Part shown: piece by piece, positions 4,016 to 5,786 of the stretch
Layout of the letters: every line of letters starts with the position of its first letter
Position numbering within the stretch: position 1 is the first letter of the stretch
DNA from: Gemmatimonadales bacterium
GTDB taxonomy: Bacteria; Gemmatimonadota; Gemmatimonadetes; Palauibacterales; Palauibacteraceae
NCBI GenBank assembly: GCA_030608825.1
Contig: JAUWDL010000110.1
Coordinates: 1 to 5,786, forward strand
Reading direction: 5' to 3'
DNA: 5,786 nt
The notes under the pieces: generated by a model
Database searches by the model: none
The model's input: only the letters and a program-made list of their open reading frames with translations
Told to the model about the DNA's origin: nothing
Translations under genes and position numbers: made by a program

Positions 4016-5786
4016 CTACCTCCTCAGCTTTTCCAGGATCTCCAGCAGTCTCTCGTCTCCGCCGGCCGGCGGCCGCCAATCCACCTGGGTCACCTCCACC
4101 TCCTGGGCGGCCAGACTCTCCGCAAAGCGCTCCAGCCCGACGTTGATGGCCGCGATGGGTGACGCCAGGTCGTCGAGCACGACCGGTCTGCCTGAATACT
4201 CCGACGCGGCGCTCGCCGGAACGGCCGCCGGTCGCTCCCGTGGCGCAGACGACCTGGGCACCGGCGCCGTGGCGGCCGGATCACGCGGCGCACCGAGAAG
4301 GTCGAGCGCGTGGGACACCGCGCCGGCGACGTCCCGGTGCACGTGGGCTCCCGCCCTCTCCAGCTGCTCGATCTGCGCCTGAATCTCCTGCGGATCCTCG
4401 TCGGTTCCCACGACGATCGCCGCAACCGCGAGGTCGGGGCGGCGCGCTTCGGCGATGACGGGCGCCAGTTCGGACGCCGGATCGGGATGAGCCCCGTAGC
4501 CAAGGACGACGTCAAGCATGATGAGGCCGACCTCGGGGTCGTTGATCTCCTGGCGGAGGCGGCGAACGCGGAGATCGTTGTCGATCATCGGGTGCGGCCG
4601 GCCTACGGTGAACTCGTCCGCGCCGAGGTCGAGCACCGTGTGTCCCCGGCTCCTGCCCGGATCGTCGAGCTGGACGCTTCCCTCCGATCCGAGGTTGGAA
4701 TACAGAGGGTCCAGGCGGCCGCGCAGCTTCAGCAGCGTCTCCAGAGCCAGAGTGCCCCCGGAGAAGAGGCCTCGGAAGTAAAGCGCCAGCGCCCCGGCGG
4801 CCGGCGCACCATCCCCGCTTCGCGTTCCGCTCGGCGCCGAACGGCCGTCGATGGTCTGGCCGCTGTGGATGGCCTGGCCGCCGTCGAGAGTCACGGCGAG
4901 CCTCGCGGCCTCGGACAGATCCTCGGCGAAGTGTAGCCCTGCCGCGTGATCGGTACCCGCTGCCTTGGAAGCCGCGCCGATCCCCGTCGCGTCGTCCACC
5001 CCCTGAAACGCCACCACCACGGGCTTGCCCGTCGAGCCGGCGGCCGCCAGCAGCCGATCCGCGACCTCGGGGGCTGGAGGCTTCGAGATCAGGACGATCA
5101 CCCGGGTCTCCGGGTCCCGGCGCAGAATGTCCACGGCCTGCAGGGCCGTGATGGCGCCCACCTGTTGGCTCAGATCTCGCCCTCCTGTGCCGATCCCCTG
5201 CGATACGCCCCGTCCGAGCTCGTGGATAGCCGAGGCGACGGCCTGCAGGCCGGTGCCCGATGCCGCTACGATCCCGATGTGTCCACGCCGGACGCGGTTC
5301 GCGAAGCCGAGCCCGGCTCCCCCGATCAGAGCCGTTCCGCAATCCGGTCCCATGACCAGCAGCCCCGCGTCTCGAGCGCTCCGCTTCAGCCGGATCTCCT
5401 CATCCATCCCGACGTTGTCGCTGTAGAGAAAGACGTGCAGGCCGAGGTCGAGCGCCTGCCTGGCCACGCCTGCCGCGTAGCGGCCCGGCACGGAGACCAG
5501 CGCGAATCGCGCGCCAGGCGCCAGCTTTGCGGCCGCCTCGAGACTGTGAGGCCGAAAGCCTCCTTCGGCTCCGGAAGACCCTCTCCGCAGGAGGTCGCCG
5601 ATCCGATCCAGCGCCTGCTCCCCGGCCTCCTTCGTCTCGGCCCGCACGACGACGCAAAGATCCGTCGGCCCCGCCGCCGGCGCAGGATCCGGCAGAAGCC
5701 CGCTGGTTTCCAGAAGACCCAGGTTCTCGGGAGTGGCCATCACCGCCCCGGCGTCCTCCACGCCCGGAAGCTCCGCGAGCGCCACC
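4016..5786 (-). CDS. fdrA: FdrA-family acyl-CoA synthetase-like protein, 5' end missing
   Basis: The 589 visible residues align along their whole length with FdrA, a relative of the succinyl-CoA synthetase alpha and beta subunits fused in one chain. Counted from GTG 5785: an N-terminal segment with ATPENLGLLETSGL (17-30); a CoA-binding Rossmann part with ALVSVPGRYAA, FLYSDNVGMDEEIRLK and LLVMGPDCGTALIGG (95-156); a ligase-like part with IGIVAASGTGLQ, GIGTGGRDLSQQVG and VLISKPPAPEV (170-241); and a C-terminal half with FRGLFSGGTLALE (337-349), VGRPHPMID (394-402) and LDVVLGYGAHPDPA (424-437). The phosphohistidine motif GHAGA of succinyl-CoA synthetase is absent, as expected for FdrA. A Pro/Ala/Arg-rich linker (about 500-530) precedes a small end module, AINVGLERF to VDWRPPAGGDERLLEILEKL (546-587), that is also typical of FdrA. 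About 20 N-terminal residues should lie beyond the right edge; the GTG at 5785 is probably an internal Val codon. E. coli FdrA (AllF) works with YlbE and YlbF in oxamate carbamoyl transfer. This copy is probably the same type of subunit, with substrate unproven. Confidence 0.92.
   Translation of the reverse strand, partial: VALAELPGVEDAGAVMATPENLGLLETSGLLPDPAPAAGPTDLCVVVRAETKEAGEQALDRIGDLLRRGSSGAEGGFRPHSLEAAAKLAPGARFALVSVPGRYAAGVARQALDLGLHVFLYSDNVGMDEEIRLKRSARDAGLLVMGPDCGTALIGGAGLGFANRVRRGHIGIVAASGTGLQAVASAIHELGRGVSQGIGTGGRDLSQQVGAITALQAVDILRRDPETRVIVLISKPPAPEVADRLLAAAGSTGKPVVVAFQGVDDATGIGAASKAAGTDHAAGLHFAEDLSEAARLAVTLDGGQAIHSGQTIDGRSAPSGTRSGDGAPAAGALALYFRGLFSGGTLALETLLKLRGRLDPLYSNLGSEGSVQLDDPGRSRGHTVLDLGADEFTVGRPHPMIDNDLRVRRLRQEINDPEVGLIMLDVVLGYGAHPDPASELAPVIAEARRPDLAVAAIVVGTDEDPQEIQAQIEQLERAGAHVHRDVAGAVSHALDLLGAPRDPAATAPVPRSSAPRERPAAVPASAASEYSGRPVVLDDLASPIAAINVGLERFAESLAAQEVEVTQVDWRPPAGGDERLLEILEKLRR
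4019..4024 (-). promoter_or_regulatory. Ribosome-binding site inside the end of fdrA
   Basis: On the minus strand AGGAGG forms the last two Arg codons of fdrA, followed by TAG, GC and the GTG start of the DUF1116 gene (5-nt spacing). Ribosomes finishing fdrA stop on top of this site, so the two proteins are expected to be made in fixed proportion. Confidence 0.8.
4847..4882 (-). repeat. Imperfect 18-bp tandem repeat in the fdrA linker
   Basis: Two 18-bp units (4847-4864, 4865-4882) match at 15 of 18 positions and encode GGQAIH and SGQTID at residues 302-313. They fall in a low-complexity insertion (about 300-330) between the two halves of FdrA, where E. coli FdrA is shorter. This is likely expansion of a flexible linker with no catalytic role. 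Confidence 0.6.

Noticed and set aside
4310..4936. 208-aa plus-strand frame opposite fdrA
   Set aside because: FdrA motifs run continuously through this region on the minus strand; the plus frame has no family features.
5783..5785. GTG as the true start of fdrA
   Set aside because: Known FdrA proteins have about 20 more residues before the ATPENLGLLETSG-like segment, and the frame is open to the window edge, so this is most likely an internal Val codon.

Overview
The window is a high-GC chromosomal segment with dense coding and mostly C/G-ending codons. It probably comes from a Gram-negative, environmental, Gemmatimonadota- or Acidobacteria-like bacterium. That guess rests on the base composition, on a signal-peptide protein with an outer-membrane beta-barrel look, and on the mix of an M29 aminopeptidase, an FdrA/DUF1116 pair and a Flp-type pilin. 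No rRNA, tRNA, CRISPR array, transposase or integrase is visible.

Left part (9-1621, plus strand): an apparently complete M29-family metallo-aminopeptidase is followed 11 nt later by a 160-aa exported protein, probably a small outer-membrane beta-barrel. The ribosome-binding site of the second gene overlaps the stop codon of the first, so the two are probably co-transcribed.

Middle part (1622-2771, plus strand): this loosely packed region holds three very small membrane-directed genes. They are a 44-aa single-pass protein (1706-1840), a Flp/type IVb pilin-like prepilin (2147-2470) that starts at TTG behind a strong Shine-Dalgarno, and a two-pass 69-aa protein (2491-2700). It is also where short repeats and potential RNA structures cluster: a 13-bp direct repeat before the first small gene, a GC-rich hairpin after it, a 7-bp-arm palindrome and a 12-bp-paired hairpin in the pilin leader, a 15-bp tandem duplication inside the pilin gene, and three 20-bp tandem units running over the stop codon of the third gene. 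No Tad/pilus assembly genes are visible.

Right part (2772-5786, minus strand, convergent with the middle part): fdrA, whose first roughly 20 codons lie beyond the right edge, is followed 2 nt after its stop by a DUF1116 (YlbE/AllG-like) gene. The ribosome-binding site of DUF1116 is inside the last two Arg codons of fdrA, so the two are almost certainly translationally coupled. In E. coli the homologous genes fdrA-ylbE-ylbF (allFGH) have been linked to oxamate carbamoyltransferase activity in anaerobic allantoin/ureide use. The third component (DUF2877/YlbF) is not in this window.

I see no complete unknown system. The parts most worth a second look are the pilin/small-membrane-protein cassette with its structured leader, and the FdrA-DUF1116 pair without its usual downstream partner.
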